Positions 62,148 through 64,000 of a stretch of 64,000 nt of DNA are shown here, in pieces (positions within the stretch are counted from its first letter, which is position 1; each line of letters begins with the position of its first letter). Made by a program: the position numbers and the translations under genes. Source of the stretch: Crocinitomicaceae bacterium. GTDB taxonomy: Bacteria > Bacteroidota > Bacteroidia > Flavobacteriales_D > Parvicellaceae. The notes beneath the pieces are model-generated. The model saw nothing but the letters and a program-made list of their open reading frames with translations, ran no database searches and had not been told where the DNA came from. The stretch spans positions 62,001-126,000 of the forward strand of contig PBNK01000013.1 in assembly GCA_002723085.1 (NCBI GenBank). Reading direction: 5' to 3'.

Positions 62148-64000
62148 TTATGAATTTTTCTTAATTACTTCATTAGTGTTTCCAGAAAGCTTTCTAAACC
62201 TTTTTCTTGCTTCAACAACAAATAAACTTCCCGAATAATCAAACAATAAAGATTTATAGTATTTTTTTGCTTTCTCTAAATCTTTGATTTTATTCTCATA
62301 AATATCACCTAGCTCAAATAAACTATTATCAATTAATAAGGAATTCGGATAGTCATTAATGATTTTTTCAAGGTTTTTAATGGCTTCAGTATAATTATAT
62401 CTTGAAATATTTATTTCTGCTTTTCGAAATAAAACATCATCATTTAAGCTATGGTTTTTATAATTGTTAATTATAGAATCGTAATAATTTATTGCTTTAT
62501 CAAATTGATATTGTGACTTATACATGTCAGCTTTAGCAAAAATTTGCATGGTAGATTCTGTGGTATCCATATTGTAATTATCAGTAATTAATAACGAAAG
62601 TTCCAAGGCGTCATTAGCAATTAATTTTGAAGTTGAAGCTTTTAGCACATCCAATTGAGCTTGACACCAATCAAATTCACCTGTGTAATAATATATTTTT
62701 GCATTACTAAATTTTGCTTGATGCCCAATTGGATCATCACTAAATTTTTTTTCAAGCTTCATATACAACAAAGAAGCTTCCCATATATTGTCCTGAAGAA
62801 CCAAAATATCAGCCAATTCTAATTTCATCTCACCTATTTTAGAAACATCAATACCAGGTAAGTTTATTGCTTGTTTAATGTGTAAATTAGCTGCAGAATA
62901 ATCATTTAGATAATGAGCTTCTAAATCTGAAAGTTGTTTTAATACATCAAACTTCATTTTGTTTAATCGCCCTTGATCTCCCTTTGAATTATATTGATTT
63001 AATAGTCCCAAATAATTATTCTTTAAATCAACCAATTCTTCATTATTAATCTTAACCCCATCAATAATTTTCCTTTTGAAGGTGAGCAATCGTTTATTTT
63101 GTGCATCATATATTAATTCCTTATCAGATGAAGAAGATATTACCTCATCAAAACATTTAACAGCAACATCATATTCATTATTATTTAAAGCAGTAATGCC
63201 TAATTCCATTATTTTATGACCATTTTTACCCAATTTTTTATCAATTGCCCTTACTTGTATTAGTGCGCTTTCATAATTGGATTCAAGCGTGAAAAACCAA
63301 GCTAATAGCTCAGTATAAACAATTTTTCTTGGGTTAAGTTGTGCTTGCTTTAGTAATGATTTTCTAAGCAATTCTTTTTCTTTTAAATTGCTCTTAAAAT
63401 CTATACAATTTGAAAACCCACTTTGAACAACAGAAAGAAAACCTTCACTTTGCTTAATTAAAGCTAAAAAAGTGTTAATCATTTTTTGAGTTTCTCCCTG
63501 TTTATTATAAATGTATCCTAGCTTTTGATGAAAGACATATGGATTTGAGGTGTTAAATTTATTTCCAGCATTATATACTAATATTGCAAAATCTAATTGT
63601 CCTATTTTTTCAAATGCCAATCCTAGTGAAGAAACTTGAGAATAACTGGTATTGTTTTGAATTTGCTCAATGGCTTTATTGAATTGTTGTTCTTTTTTTT
63701 GAGGTTTTCCCCAATAGTTATAAACTAATCCTAAATCGATATTTAAAGCCAAATTTTCTGGAGACTTTTTTATTCTTGTCTTACATAGTTTTTCAGCATC
63801 TTTAAATCTTTTTAACTCAATAAGACTCAACCTGTAATAATTATATATTTTATTTATTGAATTTTCATCATTACTTATTTTATCAAAATACATAGCCGCC
63901 TTTTCATAATCCCCAGATAAAAAGTAATTGTTAGCTATTCTAATATCTTGTGTTAATTCTTGTGAGAAAATGCTTAAATGAAATAAAAAAGCGAAGAAAA
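62148..64000 (-). CDS. TPR-repeat exported protein, 5'-truncated by window edge
   Basis: A periplasmic or surface tetratricopeptide protein, at least 617 residues long. The frame stays open from the ATG at 63891-63893 to the edge, and the extra residues read as a signal peptide end (FFAFLFHLSIFSQ, then ELTQDIRIANNYFLSGDYEKAA) leading straight into the first TPR, so 63893 is internal and the true start is just beyond base 64000. TPR-like units with W/Y/G/A-x-A patterns recur throughout, for instance DYEKAAMYF and YNYTEAIKNLEKII near the C-terminus. Partners are unknown; it heads a transcript with DUF4286 and the desulfhydrase-like gene. Confidence 0.87.
   Translation of the reverse strand, partial: FFAFLFHLSIFSQELTQDIRIANNYFLSGDYEKAAMYFDKISNDENSINKIYNYYRLSLIELKRFKDAEKLCKTRIKKSPENLALNIDLGLVYNYWGKPQKKEQQFNKAIEQIQNNTSYSQVSSLGLAFEKIGQLDFAILVYNAGNKFNTSNPYVFHQKLGYIYNKQGETQKMINTFLALIKQSEGFLSVVQSGFSNCIDFKSNLKEKELLRKSLLKQAQLNPRKIVYTELLAWFFTLESNYESALIQVRAIDKKLGKNGHKIMELGITALNNNEYDVAVKCFDEVISSSSDKELIYDAQNKRLLTFKRKIIDGVKINNEELVDLKNNYLGLLNQYNSKGDQGRLNKMKFDVLKQLSDLEAHYLNDYSAANLHIKQAINLPGIDVSKIGEMKLELADILVLQDNIWEASLLYMKLEKKFSDDPIGHQAKFSNAKIYYYTGEFDWCQAQLDVLKASTSKLIANDALELSLLITDNYNMDTTESTMQIFAKADMYKSQYQFDKAINYYDSIINNYKNHSLNDDVLFRKAEINISRYNYTEAIKNLEKIINDYPNSLLIDNSLFELGDIYENKIKDLEKAKKYYKSLLFDYSGSLFVVEARKRFRKLSGNTNEVIKKNS

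Noticed and set aside
62148-63893. The ATG at 63893 as the start of the TPR protein.
   Set aside because: Upstream in-frame sequence encodes a signal peptide end and the first half of a TPR unit.

Overview
The window looks like chromosomal DNA of a compact, AT-rich member of the Bacteroidota, most likely a marine-type Flavobacteriales lineage. The evidence is lineage-typical gene content (fused MurF-alanine racemase, fused HemC-HemD, a long-form PurF, DUF2480 and DUF4286 proteins, an RprX/RprY-like two-component pair), several large secreted proteins ending in type IX secretion system (T9SS) C-terminal sorting domains, one gliding-motility-associated C-terminal domain, and a TAnnTTTG-type promoter. 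I see no tRNA, rRNA, CRISPR array, insertion sequence, phage gene or attachment site. No gene-free stretch exceeds about 155 bases.

Layout. 1-7.1 kb: a partial mechanosensitive channel, recJ, two unknown small proteins, a nitroreductase, an EamA transporter, an M28 peptidase and a conserved hypothetical. 7.2-17.7 kb: murF-alr fusion, a polysaccharide flippase / chain-length regulator / ligase-polymerase trio, radA, then sufE, a sufT-like gene, an HMG-CoA synthase and a DUF2480 gene. 17.8-22.9 kb: a 1711-residue secreted subtilisin-like protease with eight tandem 74-residue repeats. 22.9-32.7 kb: purF, a propeller/PKD adhesin gene split by one in-frame stop, and a minus-strand run hemA-hemCD-acpH-like-3-hydroxyanthranilate dioxygenase. 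32.9-38.7 kb: Xaa-Pro aminopeptidase, acyl-CoA carboxylase beta, histidine kinase plus response regulator, and an atypical SDR. 38.9-51.1 kb: four tandem genes for secreted proteins built from one shuffled parts list (a YGDGW-motif domain, fibronectin III, MAM/anchor-J-like, CARDB/Ig-like modules). 51.1-64 kb: metallo-hydrolase, a TolB-like propeller/barrel protein, half-size TauE, M20 amidohydrolase, recQ, an Omp28-like T9SS cargo, a PLP desulfhydrase-type enzyme, DUF4286, and a TPR protein running off the right edge.

How it works together. Most of the window is housekeeping (haem, Fe-S, purine, mevalonate, cell wall, recombination), interleaved with cell-surface export: a polysaccharide export trio and seven proteins predicted to leave the cell by T9SS. 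The most distinctive region is the 12-kb YGDGW array. Its first gene is richer in GC than its neighbours, has its own candidate promoter and carries the only clear intrinsic terminator I found, suggesting an abundant surface or matrix protein. Genes are packed tightly: five of seven convergent junctions share a 4-base overlap of interlocked stop codons, and at least five genes appear to start with TTG.
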